This document shows, piece by piece, positions 24,550-53,415 of a DNA stretch of 64,000 bases. The notes below the pieces were generated by a model, which did no database searches, was not told where the DNA came from, and saw nothing but the letters and a program-made list of their open reading frames with translations. The translations under genes and the position numbers were made by a program. The stretch's first letter is position 1. Each line of letters begins with the position of its first letter. This stretch comes from Karalla daura (taxonomy: Eukaryota; Chordata; Actinopteri; Chaetodontiformes; Leiognathidae): the NCBI GenBank assembly GCA_029224185.1, contig CM055205.1, forward strand, positions 5,213,577-5,277,576, read 5' to 3'.

Positions 24550-27500
24550 TTTCAAACCGGGCACCTCTTTTTTGTTTTTTTAGCCATGATGCAACTGAGA
24601 CGTGGCGCCGCCCCAACACTGTCCAAATCGGGTTTATTGCCGATAATTTACAGCCGGAGTCTGTCTGTTCCTGGCTCCTCGCATCTGCGGCGCCCCCATA
24701 AAGCCCGACCGGAGACCAAAGCGGTTGGGACGACTCACCGGCGGTATCTCGCGCAGGAATGTTACAGCGCAGCTTATCCAACAGTCCCTGTGATTTACTT
24801 TCACATCTGGCCGCTGTGGTGTTATGAAAAGAGAAAGACAAAGACAAAGAAAAAAGAAACAGAGCCGGCAGAGGCCAAGTTCGTCGCGATGTTCAGGCTC
24901 GGTCAGCGTCCCGGTCGATACGAAGCAACTGGTGAGACGGCATGTGTATCGCGACCTCGTTCCGCATCATCACTGACGATCAGGACTGTTAGCAGTTCAT
25001 CAGATTTACATTAGCGTCAAGGTCCAACCACCCATCCCGTATAATTAAGAGCCTCCACCAGCTATGGGCAAGGCCGTGGGCCCATATCAATTTTCTTTTC
25101 TGACAATGCCGGGACAAACCGCTTTAGGCGTCCGATACAGAGGCGCCGTTTGTTTTTCCAAACCCCCGGGGGGGTGATGTTGAGATCTTCCGAAACCTGC
25201 CCATGAAAAAATAATTAAAGGCCGGGCCTTTAAAATGCCGAGCGGCCGCAGCTGTCTCCACGGTCTCGCTCGAAACGAGCGGGAATGGCGTTTTTTTTTT
25301 GTTGTTAGGTCAAGTGCGTTCTCCCCGACGACCCGCATGAGGATGCTGGTCACACGCACACGCGCATCAGACGGAGTAAACATCAGTGGTCCGAAGAGCG
25401 CACCACGGCAGTTTGAAAACGTCCAGAAAAAGAGGGAAAAAAAAAAACATTGTTGCCGGGCAAAACAAAAATCCCTCTCACCTACAAAATGTCAGCCGCA
25501 TTTTGAATGTGCCCACTCGGCAGCTCTTGTTTTTATCCTCCGGATTTTGAAGGGGGTTTCATAAAACCAGGAGGTCACAAACTGGGTTCCCGCCGTTGAG
25601 GAATGATAAAATAAAAGGGACTGAAATGAGATTGTCCCCACCGTAAACGTGGTTTCAGATTCACGGTTTTTAAGGGCGTGAGATGAATTTTCTTGTTTTT
25701 TTTTTCAAAGCGTCCACCTTGAATTTAATCGAACACATCTGTGACCCGACTTCAGAGCCACGTTTTCTTTTTTTTCCCCCCCAGCGTTACTTCAGTTCCG
25801 TGAGGAGACCTTGCACGCACCTTTCAGTCTCTCTCAATGCCTGCAGAATCCTCAAAAAACATAAGAGCGCCTCCCTTTTCTGACTGAAAGTCAATATCTG
25901 CGCAAATTAAATACTCCTCGCCCGAGCCACACCACAGCACCGAGAGCTGTGGATGTGACGCCATCGGGTGTAAAAACAAAAACTGCGGCGTTTTGTTTTT
26001 TTCCCTTTCTCTTTTTGTTATTTTTATTCCCCGTCACTATTATTAGTTACAGAGGGAGAATTTCACAGAATACAATCCCTCCGGATTTCTTCCTCGCTGC
26101 CTCCGACGTCTCTCCTTCATCACCCTGTTCATCGCAGTCGGCGCAGTTTCAGATCTTCAGTGTGTCTACAGTAACAGCTGAGGTTGTGTTGCGCCCTGTT
26201 CCTGCATAAAAATTGCTCATATTAAATGAAATTGCGCTCTGCGGCGGCGATGCGTTTACACCGAGTGGCTTCCATTCCGTTTTGGACGTGGCGAACATAC
26301 GGTAGGTGGCTGTCACGTACGTTATGTCCCTCGCATTGCCACCCTCTGCAGAGCACGCACACATTGAACCCTGTCTGGAAAGGTGAAAAAGGCACTGACT
26401 CCGTGTTAATTCAAAAGCAGCCGCTCTTTTGTTATACGGATGTAAAAAGCCTTGAGCAGAGTAGTCGAGCGCGCATTCGTGCTGGTCTATTCTCCAGTAA
26501 GGGGACTGTATATCTAACTGTTCAAGCAAAGGCAAAGCTGAATGTGACACAGGATAGATTATCTGATTCACCTTGGATGCCAGCTTCAGCACGCACAGAT
26601 ATACATATATATGTGTATATTGTTGGGAGATCTATGCAGCTCTGGCCATGATTTAAATGCAGGGCTGTTGTAATAACGTAACGACGCCTCCGTATTCACA
26701 CATAATGCCACCAGGTTAAACGGCTGCGACGTCTCTGCAGCAGGGCGCACGCGTGTGTCAGGCGTCAAGGTTCCCTCTCAGAGACCCCTGCTGGGAGGGC
26801 TCCTGCAGTTCCCCGGTATACGATGCATAGGAGCCAAGGAAATTGCAGCTTTCCTTGATTTGTCTGATCGCTGACGAGCGGCGGAAGTAAGCCGGGGTAG
26901 GGAAAACAATTTCCACACAGCACAGAACTGAAAAACACTTTACTGTAACTACACCCTGCGAAGTTGATGACTTCTCAAAACTGAAGATTAGAGTGGAAAT
27001 CACGGCTCTTGCAGCGCTTGCCTCTCAGCCTCGCTCTCTCCCTCTCTCTCTCTCTCTCTCCTTTCTCCGCTCTCTCCTCTCTCTCCTCTCTCCTCTCTCT
27101 CCTCTCTCCTCTCTCTCTCCCTCTCTCTCCTCTCTCTCCCCTCTCTCCTCTCTCTCTCCCCTCTGAAGTGCGAACAGACGCTTTGCTGTCTCAGCTCGGC
27201 GAACTTTGATCAGCGCAGGGTTGCCAGCCTTCAGTCGGACAAGGTCAGGGGAACGGGATGATGGCCGACGCGTTGTCAAAAGTGGGGAGTTGCCACCTGT
27301 TTGAGAATATATTCCGCTTGCTCTCGCATCCACCTGGACCCTCGGTGCCATGGGGCTTCAAACTGAGCGGAGTCAACAGCCCGCTCCGTAGAAGCAGAGC
27401 AGACTCATTGAAGTGTCCATTAAAGGTGTCCCCTGGTATCCTTGTCAAAGCCGCTCGCTGCCTGAGACAATACTCAACCTTGGGGCTGTATGCAAATGCG

Positions 27501-29645
27501 AGCGGCGGAGTTCTGCGTGGCAGACGGGATCGCTTATAAGCCTTCCTGTGCATTGGCCCATGTCAGTGGCGCTGATAGACGGCTGCACAGTTTGTTTTTT
27601 TTCTGCTCCCATATTGAGAGAGAGAAATCAACAGGCGAGCTGTGTCGCCGCACAGCCTTTCCCGGCAAGTCTTACACCCAATCCTCTTTTGCTTCCCTCC
27701 AGGGTGGAATTTGAATGACCTGATCAATTTCTAATCAGGAAAGACCCGAAGCCTTTTTTCTCTCGTGGTAATGGAGTCTCCCCGCGGATCTTCTCGAGGG
27801 AGCCTGCCTCAGAAATTGTTCAGAGCAAAGGCCAGGTGCTATGTTTTCTTAGGTTCCATTCCTCAGATGTATTTCTCACCCTGTGCGGCGATGATAGCAC
27901 ATAATCTCCGACATGGATCTGCTCTCCGCTAAATATAGAAGCATTTTGTGGAGTCGTAAACACAGCTGCGCATCGGAATGAAACCCAGGCCCTGTTTAAA
28001 GGCAGAGGTGGCCTTTTCAGGATGAAAATCAAACCCCAGGAGGCCTGGCTGCTTTGTCACATGAAAAGCCGGCGTCTGAAAAAAGAAACCTGCTCGGGCT
28101 CTTATTTTATTCTGGGGGGTTTTGTCAGCAGCAGGTTTCTGACCGACTGTGTATAGTAGTGTACTCTGTAGTAGCTGTCAGATCAAGTTAAGATCATCTG
28201 TTGGACCCGATGAAAGTGGCTTTTATTCGGCAGAATTAATATATACAAGTGCAGCCTGGACAGTGGGGCAAAATGTCTCGGCTTCATAATGTAGCAGTGG
28301 GTGAGAGCGTGAATGATGTGTGTGCCCGTGTGTGTGTGTGTGTGTGTGGGTGTCTGGGGTGTATTCCCTGCCTTCCCCTGCTCTATGTAAGCTGGAGATA
28401 GGCACCAGCAGACCCCTACAATACTGTTGAATACAACACAGGAGCAATGAAGGGATGAGTGGCACAATGGGTCTCGTGCAGCACCATTGAGAACTACGCA
28501 AACGTGGCAAAGCTACAACAAAATATGTTAATGAGTGTTATGAATCTGAGATCCTGTTCTTGCATCCTCTTCCTCCTCCTCCTCCAGGCCTCCTCCTCCA
28601 TGTGAGCCTGGAGAATGGCGGCCGGGTCCGACAGGGTTGGCTCCTCACCTCCTCTCTCAGCGCCTCCAGATTCTCCTCCCCTTTCCTCATCAGCGCCGGC
28701 TGGTCTATGCGGATCAGTCAGTAATATTCATCATTTCTATTTGTTTCTGCGACACAGCAATGAAACAATCAATACGCACGCAGAGTCTGAATTGGAAAAA
28801 CAGATTAAAATGAGATTAGACAACCATCTGAAAAAAGCGGTATTTAAAAGTACTTTGAGCATTCATTGCTCACTCACTTGCTCACTTTGTTTTTTTTATC
28901 TGTTGAAAAATCTCCCCCAAGAAAAGACAGGAGCCCCATTATATGACCAGAATACCGATTTCCAAATACCAATTTCCACTTTTCCAATTTTTACACACCA
29001 CGATAAACAAGATAAAATGGTCAAAATGTATTGTTGCTGGAACAGTGCTGGAACCGTTTTACTGTTTAATGCCGTAGCATTAGCACTAACGGACCAAAGG
29101 TCGTGGTGGTTTGGTGCAAGCCAAACCACACCAAACATGTCAGTGCCCCCGGTAAAATTATAAATTGGACTAGCCCAAAAGAGCAGGCACCAGGATTTAA
29201 GAGTCCTGAGCTTTTGGCCACACCCCTTTGCTCAACCAGGAAGCAGTTAAGGTAACTAGTCAAAGACAAAGCAGGTGATTAATATAACATTCAACACAAT
29301 TTGCCTCCTCAGTGTGAAACGGTGTTGCAGAAAACAGTGCAAGGCTAGGAGTAAAATTCAAGCTCAGAATAGAAGTTGTCAGGAGCCAGCTGTTAACTTT
29401 TTAGGTGTGGTGGACCACAAATGATGTGTGGATTGCCGGCTTGACATTACCACACCTGGTTGTTGTGTTGTAGTTCCATCAACACCTTGATTTTATCAGT
29501 TAACGTGCAACTATAATCTTATCAGCGAAATATGTTTCGCGTCTGATATTGCAATTGTTATCTCAATCTGCCGGGAAGATCCTTTGTACATTTAAGGAGA
29601 GCCGCACCATAAACAAATCCTTAAAACCCATTTTTTCCCCTCCAG
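24550..29645. other. Upstream flank of the st3gal1-type gene, no coding exon recognised
   Basis: GC content rises here. A pyrimidine-rich (CT)n tract runs from about 27033 to 27163 and a (TG)n run from about 28328 to 28349. Just after the CT tract, near 27240, a donor-like AAG/GTCAGG occurs. This could mark a non-coding first exon of the downstream gene, but I cannot support it further. An open frame of 182 codons at 28615-29163 shows no recognisable domain. A 'ggtggtttggtgcaagccaaacc' inverted repeat near 29108-29130 may be the edge of a decayed DNA transposon. Confidence 0.5.
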
Positions 29646-29993
29646 GTGGATTTTGGACAAATGGATGACACTGCAGCTGTTGACCAACACTGTCAACATT
29701 GGATGAGGCTCAATGATTAACCTGGACCTATCTACCAGGAAAACCACACAGTTCCTTCACAGTGCATACAGTTTCATTCCTTCAGCTCAGACAGCTCTAC
29801 AAACAAACGTCACCGATCGAGAACGTCACACCTGAAGAACAACAGATTGACGGAAGCTTCTGCTGAGTTGAGACTGCCTGCTGCCCGTGCGGGTAGTTTC
29901 TTCCTTTCACCTCTCACCTAGCACCTGGATGCTATTTTTGTACCTCGCCTTTCGAAACTTCCCGGCCGACTGCCAGCATTGACGCGCGGCGAC
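29646..29993 (+). promoter_or_regulatory. st3gal1-type 5' leader with two upstream ORFs
   Basis: A strong acceptor (pyrimidine run then CCTCCAG) ends at 29645, so a non-coding upstream exon probably splices to 29646. Two short upstream ORFs follow: 29661-29720 (19 codons plus stop) and 29929-29982 (17 codons plus stop). The second stops 11 bases before the main ATG at 29994. Both would be expected to lower translation of the main frame if included in the mRNA. The leader boundary is an inference from the splice-like signal. Confidence 0.5.
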
Positions 29994-45827
<15,834 letters not shown>

Positions 45828-46007
45828 TACTAAGCTCAGACATGGAATGATGGGCTGTCCACCAAATGAAGTCTTGGCATCGTTTTTTGTCTCTTTGTTC
45901 ATGGGTCAGGGTTGCACTGGGAGAAATATTTTGCTCTTCTTTCCAAAGACTGAACACATGAACTCTGTCCTTTTCCCTCTCGCTGCTTATCACTTTAACT
46001 GCTGTCG

Positions 46008-46013
46008 AATAAA
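46008..46013 (+). terminator. Candidate polyadenylation signal of the st3gal1-type gene
   Basis: AATAAA about 180 bases after the stop codon. Short 3' UTRs of this size are plausible, but a longer transcript ending further downstream (an ATTAAA lies near 48054) cannot be excluded. Confidence 0.4.
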
Positions 46014-49000
46014 TGCCACTTGTCCTGATGACTCGACCGAGCTTTTGTCTCTTGAGTGATTAACGAGGCAAAAGCAGCACTGCCAGCCTCTTTCTGAATC
46101 CAACTCCAGCTTGTCCTGGTCTAGGGCCGAACACGCCGAGGACAAGAGGAGATGACCCCTAAGAAGCATGCTATACGTTGAAAGCTTCACCACTATTGTA
46201 TAGTATGTCTTTACTCTCCGTGTTCCCTTTTCTCTTAATGGTTAACAATGTCGCCACCTGGGGCTGTGAGTGTGTGTGTTTGTGTGTGTAACTCAACACA
46301 GGCCCTGCTGACAGCTCTATTCAAGATGTAACGTTACCCCGTTGAGTAAACATAGCAAGGTGCAGCCTCCATCCTAATTTTATGCCAGGAGGGCTCCTCG
46401 TTGAACTTCAACCACCGCCTGCCGATCTGATATCTGCATAATGGAAGAAGTTTGACTCCAAATCGACAAGCGTCAAATCTAAAAGCATCTTAATGAGCGT
46501 CGCAACAAAAGCCGCCACCGACAATGGTATAAATTATCACTACTTATTACAGGTGCAGCATGAGAGGCATGGTGGAAGTTCTTTTTAAATCTCTGTGGCC
46601 AGCTTCCCAGGCTCCCCGCCGAGCTGCTTCAATCCTGCCCGCTCGGTTGGAGCTGTGACGCGTAGTCTGACAAGCTCCTATCGAAATCGGGCCCAGAATG
46701 AGCCCCGCTGTATTGTGGCATTTATAGATTCTCCACAGGGTTTTAGAAACGCTCAGGTCAGCCCAACTTGCCACCGCCACCACCCCCTGCCTGGAAAGCT
46801 TTGACCACATCCCAGAAGTCAAATCCCTTTCAGTCGGTGGCAATTTTATTTTGTTTAAGCTGTCAAATGTCAACCTATTGAGTTATTGACTTACTGTCAC
46901 CTGCAGGAGGAACTGTAACACTGGTTGTTATGCTTTTGGCTCACGCTTTGTCATTTCGTGCTAATCAGTGTGCAAACATGAGAAACTTGGGCAGTGAATG
47001 TGGTAAACATCATACCTGCTTTGTGTCAGCATGCTGGCCAGTGAGTCATGCTACAGTGAGTGTAGCCGATATTTGTTCTCTGCATTGTCACCTGGTCTGT
47101 CTTTACATGTGTTAGTTGTTATAGTAATGCCAGGCTCTCAATCATTACATTTATGACAATGTAATGATTTAAATGCGTATTTGTCATCACGGATCACATG
47201 ACAAAGCCTATGAAGGGGTGCCTTATCATTCAAATCAACTACGTACTGTACATTTTAACAATTATTTTTCATGACAAGTGGGTCTGAAGTGCCTTTAATA
47301 GTTTTTTTTTATATTATTTCTTTTCATCAGATCGTGCTCTATTGTAATTAACATTAGTGTCACCAAATTTGTTATTTACAAGTTTGTTGTACATGAAGTG
47401 TCATTCCTAAAGAGTCATACTCATGCTCCATACACTTCAACCGTCTTTTTACTGTAAAGGTTTTCTAACATGAGCCACAGATCTTAGTTCGGTTAGGGAT
47501 GTCATCATCGCTGGCTCTGCAGTTTTGCTGAAAAGTGGTTTTGACTTTTCCAGGCTTGAAATAATTAGCTGCACTTGCTGAACTTGTAGATGTGTGATCA
47601 TGCCGAACGCTCGAAGACTGCGAGGAGCACAGATGCTCGCCTCCTGCCCTCGCGCTATCAAGCGAGGGTCCGTGGTGGAGTCATCAGGGATCGAGCTTGG
47701 TGGTGCTTCTCTAATGGGCTGATTATCATTTTGCTTCATGTGCCTTGAGACGTAATGGGACGTTTACCCGGAGTGCGGACGATAAGATGGGGGACCACAA
47801 CGCGTGTCCAGCTCATTATTGGTCGGCACCTTTGGAAGTCCTGGCCGTTTCCTCTAGCCTGTTCTGCAGGGGACACTGTCACCTAGTGGACGATGACGGG
47901 CATCAGAAGCGACAGTGCTTGATTTGTCCATGAGATGACTCGGAATGAGCGGGCACTGTAACCACTGTTTCAGTGTGCAAACGTCTCTCATCTGTGTTTG
48001 ATCTACATTTCCCTTGCAGTCGAGGCATTCATTGTTGAGTTGCTCTATGAAACATTAAAGAAAGCACTTTTGCAAAAATCTCACACTTGTATCTGTTGTT
48101 TATTTCTCCCGGTGTGAAAAAGGTCACTGGTCTTGTGTGGGTGAGGTGGCTAATGAAATCCCGCATTATTCAGATGAGCTGACTCCCACAATATGGTAAA
48201 CTTTTTTTGCTGAAATGTGTGAAAAGGACAAGGAGGTTAATTGATTATAAATAATACATTACAGAAGTGTATGCAGATTCTGTGTGGGTAAGTTGTCATT
48301 TGGAGTCCTCGCACCGACATGCACGGACCACACTTCCCTCATAGATATTCACCTCTCGTCCATCCCTTTGCTTTTTGCTTTAAAGGACAGAATCGGACAG
48401 ACTAAAGCCGTTTGGATGCTTTAGTTAGTGTGGGGTTGTTTAGCTGAATACCCCTGTTACCGTGATTTTCACTTAATCCAGCACAACACAATGCAACTAA
48501 TAGACTAGAATATAAATTAGAGCGCGAATACGTTCTATGCAAGAGAGATAGAACAGTTGACTCTCCCTCTGCCTCGCTGGAGTAATCAGACATGATGCGA
48601 TAGCATTGGTGGGTGCATGCGCTGTAATCAGATGCAAGTAATGAATGGTAAACTGCTCCAATAGGAGCAGGCATTTTTACATTGTGTGCTTAATTGAGAT
48701 AAAGAGCCGCAGTTGTTGCCCCTGAAGAATTGGCTACGTGCACCGCTACACATTTGTGCTGTCTCCTTTTTTCCATTCATTATGAGGCAGCTCAGGATCT
48801 CACAGCTTGACTGCAGAGCACAGCTGTTTTGTGGCTGCTGTGGGGGGGAGAAAAAAAATGAACTTGTTCATTTTCACAAATTAGTGTAATTAGTGGGGTT
48901 GCTGATTCAGCAATTACTTCTTATTAATGGACTTAAAACTTTTTTTTATCTACTGGTTTTAATGGCTGTCCACTGTAAACAGCACAGCCATCATTCAAGC

Positions 49001-50015
49001 ACAAAAATACTAATGGTGTTTGGCACAGGGGTTGCAGAATGAATGTATGCATGTGCAGTATTTATAGCTCAGACTCAAACTATACTTGTTACACTCACAG
49101 TTCAAGGCAGCAACTTACTGATTATGCATGAATTCATATGATGATGTGGAAAGGGAATAAGATGGAGAATGCATTCAACTCCGTGGAAACTGCTTCCTGT
49201 CACAACTCTAAATGGCCCCAACTGCAAATTGATCAGCTGCTGATCAGGACATATGAGGACATTTCTATTCTTGTTATTTTAACAAACCATGCATGTGTAA
49301 GACTAGGGAAAAAAACACACCTGACCTTGCTAGAATCCAGTTACACCCCATTTCACACATGCAGAGAAATGCAATTTCAGTCATTTGAAGTTATTCATTG
49401 TATTACTGCTAATACATCTCCTTCTCACTCTGCCATTATACGGTCTGCACTCGTTTGCATGAAAAACTGATCAAGCATGTGTGTCTCATAAGAAGCTGTA
49501 AAAAAGTGTGTTGGACTTGCAGCCATAAAGACATGATATAAAAAGGACATTTAAATCGGTTAAAGTGCATACAGATCAGCCATATACACTCACGCAGGTC
49601 TGACAGTCCGCTGTATCTGGGCTATGAATCAGGCCTGGAACGCATAATGGTTTAAACGTTCATCATTCTGATCAAAACGATGACTTTATTGTAAGTTATA
49701 AAGTGCATGTAAGTGCTAAAGAGCCTCATTACGTCCTGCCTATAACTTAGCACATTGAACAGCACTGGCTGCTTTCACGTCTCACAAACCTCATAATCAC
49801 TGGCTGAAGAGAGATATATCAGGTCTCAGCTACGTGCCTCTTAGTTGCAAGTTAATGTCTGCTACGAGGTTTTCATACATTTGCATTGCAAACCGTGATA
49901 TAGAAGATGATTCCATATGACCAGCTCAATATATTTGCAATCTAATCATTCCTGCTTCATACATTTTATTTAGTGCACACAGCCAAGTAGTGAATTTGTT
50001 TTTGGTACTGTGGTA
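46014..50015. other. Intergenic between st3gal1 and the transposon cluster
   Basis: No recognisable exon on either strand. It may contain a long 3' UTR of the upstream gene. AT-rich, with only short simple-sequence runs. Confidence 0.6.
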
Positions 50016-50019
50016 TTTT

Positions 50020-50128
50020 TGTGTGGAGTTTGCATGTGTTCTCCATGTGTTTTCTCTGGGTACTCAGGTCTCGTCCCACCAGTCAAAAACATGCATGTTC
50101 AGGTTGATTTAAGAATCCTAATCTACAC
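50020..50128 (-). repeat. Degenerate teleost dispersed repeat, opposite orientation
   Basis: 'gtgtggagtttgcatgtgtt', then 'ctgggtactcaggtctcgtc' and 'cccaccagtcaaaaacatgc' are the reverse complement of the same repeat family as at 15.99-16.17 kb. Confidence 0.7.
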
Positions 50129-50959
50129 CTTCTCACATGTGTTGCCTCTATATAGTACATTCGTACATTGTTTGTACTATTCATATTTTAATATATTGCC
50201 ATATTTTGAGAGTCCAGCATGAATATGTGATGGAGAATTCATTTCTCTTACACAGGCGGGTCTTTTGAAGCAGTGTTGTTTTTACTCAAGCTGTGCAAGA
50301 TAATCTCACATAACAACACAGTTATGGGAGAGGAGCTTCCAGAATAACAGTATCCACAAGATTTATTTCAGACCATGAGAATAAAAGTATCTGACACAAA
50401 TTGTTGATTACTTCACCTAAGTTCACACAAGCCCATACATGCCTTTTCATCAGTTGAAAGAATAAAAGGTATACTATTATTTTTTCTAACAAGATTTTTT
50501 AGGCATAAATATTCACAGAAAGTAGCAATTACATCCGAATGTGATAGTTAAAGAGGGTTTGAAAATATGTCCTTTCGAGTGTTCTGGGTTATAAATACGA
50601 GAATTAGCCAATAATCATCAGATATGTTTTATGTGGAGGTTTTCTCGCTCAGCATGTTGCTGAGTAACTGTGAGTAGCCACGTCTGATTTAATGGCATTC
50701 ATCGTTTATCCACCCCAGGGGTCAAACCATCTCTACAACTCTGACACTGTGTTTTATTCAAACCAAATCAAACACCCGCTGAGCTCTCATAAATGACCAC
50801 AAGCATGCATTTTTTTCCCCGTTTTACTCCAACCTAAAACTCTTTGAATTATCGTTTGTTTGTATGAGCATTTGCTGGTGTTTCATAGAAACAGGGTTAG
50901 TAGGAATAGATCTTCTTTCCTTCATCCATTATCTTATCATCCACTATCTTATAATTGAT

Positions 50960-51168
50960 TATACTTGGGCAAGACACTGAACCTCGAACTGGCCCTGACG
51001 CAGTGTCATCAGTGTGGGCGTGTGTGTGTGAATGGTTCAAGCTACTGGCGAGAGCAGACGGACCATGTGCAGTAGGGCAGCCACTCCCACGAGTGTATGA
51101 AAGACTGGGTGACGTGAATCTGTTGAGTGCTTTGGGTGGTCATGAAGTCTAGAAAAGCTCTGTAGAAG
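50960..51168 (+). repeat. Teleost dispersed repeat fragment
   Basis: 'ttgggcaagacactgaacc' begins it, 'cagtgtcatcagtgtgggcg' and 'gtgaatggttcaagctactg' follow, and 'gctttgggtggtcatgaag' with 'ctagaaaagctctgtagaag' ends it. I recognise this order as a common interspersed repeat of fish genomes ending in an AAAGCGCTATATAAATGCAGTCC-like block. The class (SINE-like or a non-LTR tail) is not clear to me. Confidence 0.6.
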
Positions 51169-51198
51169 GGCCAGTCCATGATACTATCGACCGAGCCG

Positions 51199-52046
51199 TG
51201 TCACAGTCTGACCCTTGCAGTGGGAATTTCGAACCTCTGCTCAGCCACTCCACCTCTGCAGCCACACCCGTTAATCAGGACTAACGCCTTTCACCTGGCC
51301 ACACAGCTGCTGCCCATCAGGATTAATCAACTCAGTATTTCCCCTTTCTCCACACACTCTGGTGGATCATGGCCCCTTCTTTGTCTGTAGACTAGCCACT
51401 CATTCCTCCTGGGACAATCTTTTCTGCCTTTGACAATTTCTGCACCCTGCCCTGCCCTGCTATCTGATAGCCTGCTAGCTAGCTAGCTAGCTTCTGTATT
51501 TTTCCAGACTTTTCCACTGCAACCTGTCTTGTCCTTCTTCCTCTGTGGCTGAGTCCGTGAACAGGATGCTGGGACTGTGGGCCACAGACCACCCTAGTGC
51601 TGTGCTGTCCTATTATTATTATTATTTCTGTAAGCTTCATGTTGTGTTGGCCATCTTGCTTGCTCTAGTGTTATCATGTCTGTACTGTCTGTTTCCCTGC
51701 CTGTTCAGCTGCTGCTCTCCTGTCTCCACTGTGCTCATCTTCCTCCCAGGTTCCCCGCCTCTTCTTCCTGTGTGATTAATCCAGGTATCTCTCCTGTCCT
51801 GAATAGTAGCTTCCCTGTTCACCCCCTTATTTTCCATTCCCTAGTCTGCCACCATTGTGTCTCCCCTAGGCCTCTTAACCTACTAGCTCCCCTATCTGCC
51901 CATCAGTGTGCTCCCCTCACTCATCTGTCTGTTCTGTCCTCTACCAGCACATTACCTGTCTCTGTCATGTTACTTAAAATCTCTATTAACCTCACCTGTG
52001 GCTCTCTGCGCTGCTCTTGGGTCCATCCTGCCTAACATTAGTGACA
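51199..52046. mobile_element. Candidate solo LTR (848 bp)
   Basis: The block begins TGTCACAG and ends TAGTGACA, so its ends form the inverted pair TGTCAC/GTGACA expected of an LTR. It is CT-rich throughout, has a (GCTA)5 stretch near 51473-51492 and ends with a 'gctcttgggtcc' segment like the 3' part of Gypsy-type fish LTRs. No convincing target-site duplication is visible. The open frames across it are of low complexity and not retroviral proteins. It could instead be 5' sequence of the adjacent non-LTR element. Confidence 0.4.
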
Positions 52047-52049
52047 GGC

Positions 52050-53415
52050 TGCTGATTCGGGCTCTGTCTCACCTGGAGCACTGTCAGAGTCATGCTCTTT
52101 GACTGCTGCAGTGCTTTCAACTCATACCTGCTGTCGCTGCTGCAGGAGAAGATGGAGGAGGCTGGCGTGGACCTGACTACACTGAATATCAAATCCCTCA
52201 GTGACAGACCACAGTATGTGAAAATGTGTGGCTGTGTAACAGATTTGATGATTACAGCAGTAAGGCTCCCCAGGGGATGATGCTCTCTATACCTCGAACT
52301 TCACTTGCAGCATAGCTCCACCCTCTGTCGTCTGCTGAAGTTCTCTGGTGACTCCGTTCTCTGTTGTCGACAGTGTATTCGACAATGAGCAGTTCAGATC
52401 CAGGAAGATCATCACAGACTCCATGGACTGATGTACTGGATACTCCAGAATTCCAGAAAAATCAAGGATATTGTATTGGATTTTTGCATTAAGTCCCCCT
52501 CATATGCTGAGCATCAAGGGCTCTGAGATAGTGGACTTCTTAAGTGCCTGCATGTTCACCTCAACCACAAACAGGACTGGACAGTCAATACCAGTGCCCT
52601 GTAAAAGAAAGACCAAGGTCACCTCCATCTGCTGAGTCTCATATACTACCCCGACATGCGCTTAGAAGCAGAAGGTGGCATGTAGCTAGTATGTATGTGG
52701 TTTAGGAGAACAAGCTTTATCCTGGGCTGCCAACTGGACTCCATCAAGTAGGTGGATGGAGGGATATTGGTCAAGCAGAATCCCATCAAGGACATCTCCC
52801 ACCTCCTGCATCACAATGTCAACACCCTGTGCAGCTCGCTCAGCACAAGACGTTCACATTCTCAGTGCAAGGCAGAGCGCCTTACTCTCTAACAGAACTG
52901 GTGTGTCGCATTGTCCCACTTTCTAGACTGTTTGATCCAGATCCACCTTGGGGCACTCTCTGCAGCCTCTGTCCTGGACCTGATAGCTCTCCTCTTCGCA
53001 GCACCTGTGATACCCAGAACGGTGAAGATCTTGCACAAGGAGTGAGCAGCAAATCCTCTGCATCCAACCTCTATCGGCTCACAGAAAGCTTTCAAAGCTT
53101 TCCTCCTGCATGTGTGTGAGCTTGTGCTTCTTGGCCCTCTTGTTCTCGTTGGCTCCTTCCATACGGTCCTCCCAAGGGACTATCAGTTCAACCAGGGGGA
53201 CTTATTTGGCGCAAGCAGATGCATGCACCATGTCTGGTCTCCACTCTTACTTTAATTTCACTCTCTTGTGCAATATCTTTTTATAAAATATTTGTAAACA
53301 TTTTTTTGGTAAATTTTATTTGTAAATAGTATTTTTCATTGTATTTCATGCCTGTCTATCCTCTGCACTGTGCCTTTTGCAACTGCAGCATGTACATTTC
53401 CCCACAATGGAGTTT
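52050..53415 (+). pseudogene. Degraded L2/Rex1-like non-LTR reverse transcriptase
   Basis: With frameshifts, the translation follows the fingers-to-palm part of a fish non-LTR reverse transcriptase: HLE, a broken FDCCSAFN (normally FIDFSSAFN, carrying the first catalytic Asp), LLQEKMEEAGVD, then RPQYV and a decayed substitute for the usual GAPQG motif. The FADD box is lost. Later blocks resemble the C-terminal part ('catcaaggacatctcccacc'), and the 3' end carries 'tttccccacaatggag', like the 3' terminus of this family. Multiple frameshifts and stops make it inactive. Confidence 0.7.

Noticed and set aside
24490..25014. 174-codon open frame
   Set aside because: Overlaps a degenerate dispersed repeat at its start and resembles no known protein.
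28615..29163. 182-codon open frame upstream of st3gal1
   Set aside because: No recognisable domain, unusual composition, and no matching splice signals or conservation argument.
1..29645. Search for the mir-30b/mir-30d pair that lies on human 8q24 near ST3GAL1
   Set aside because: On reading I saw no TGTAAACATCC mature start on either strand; the nearest similar strings (near 22388 and 25375) lack the rest of the seed and a hairpin.
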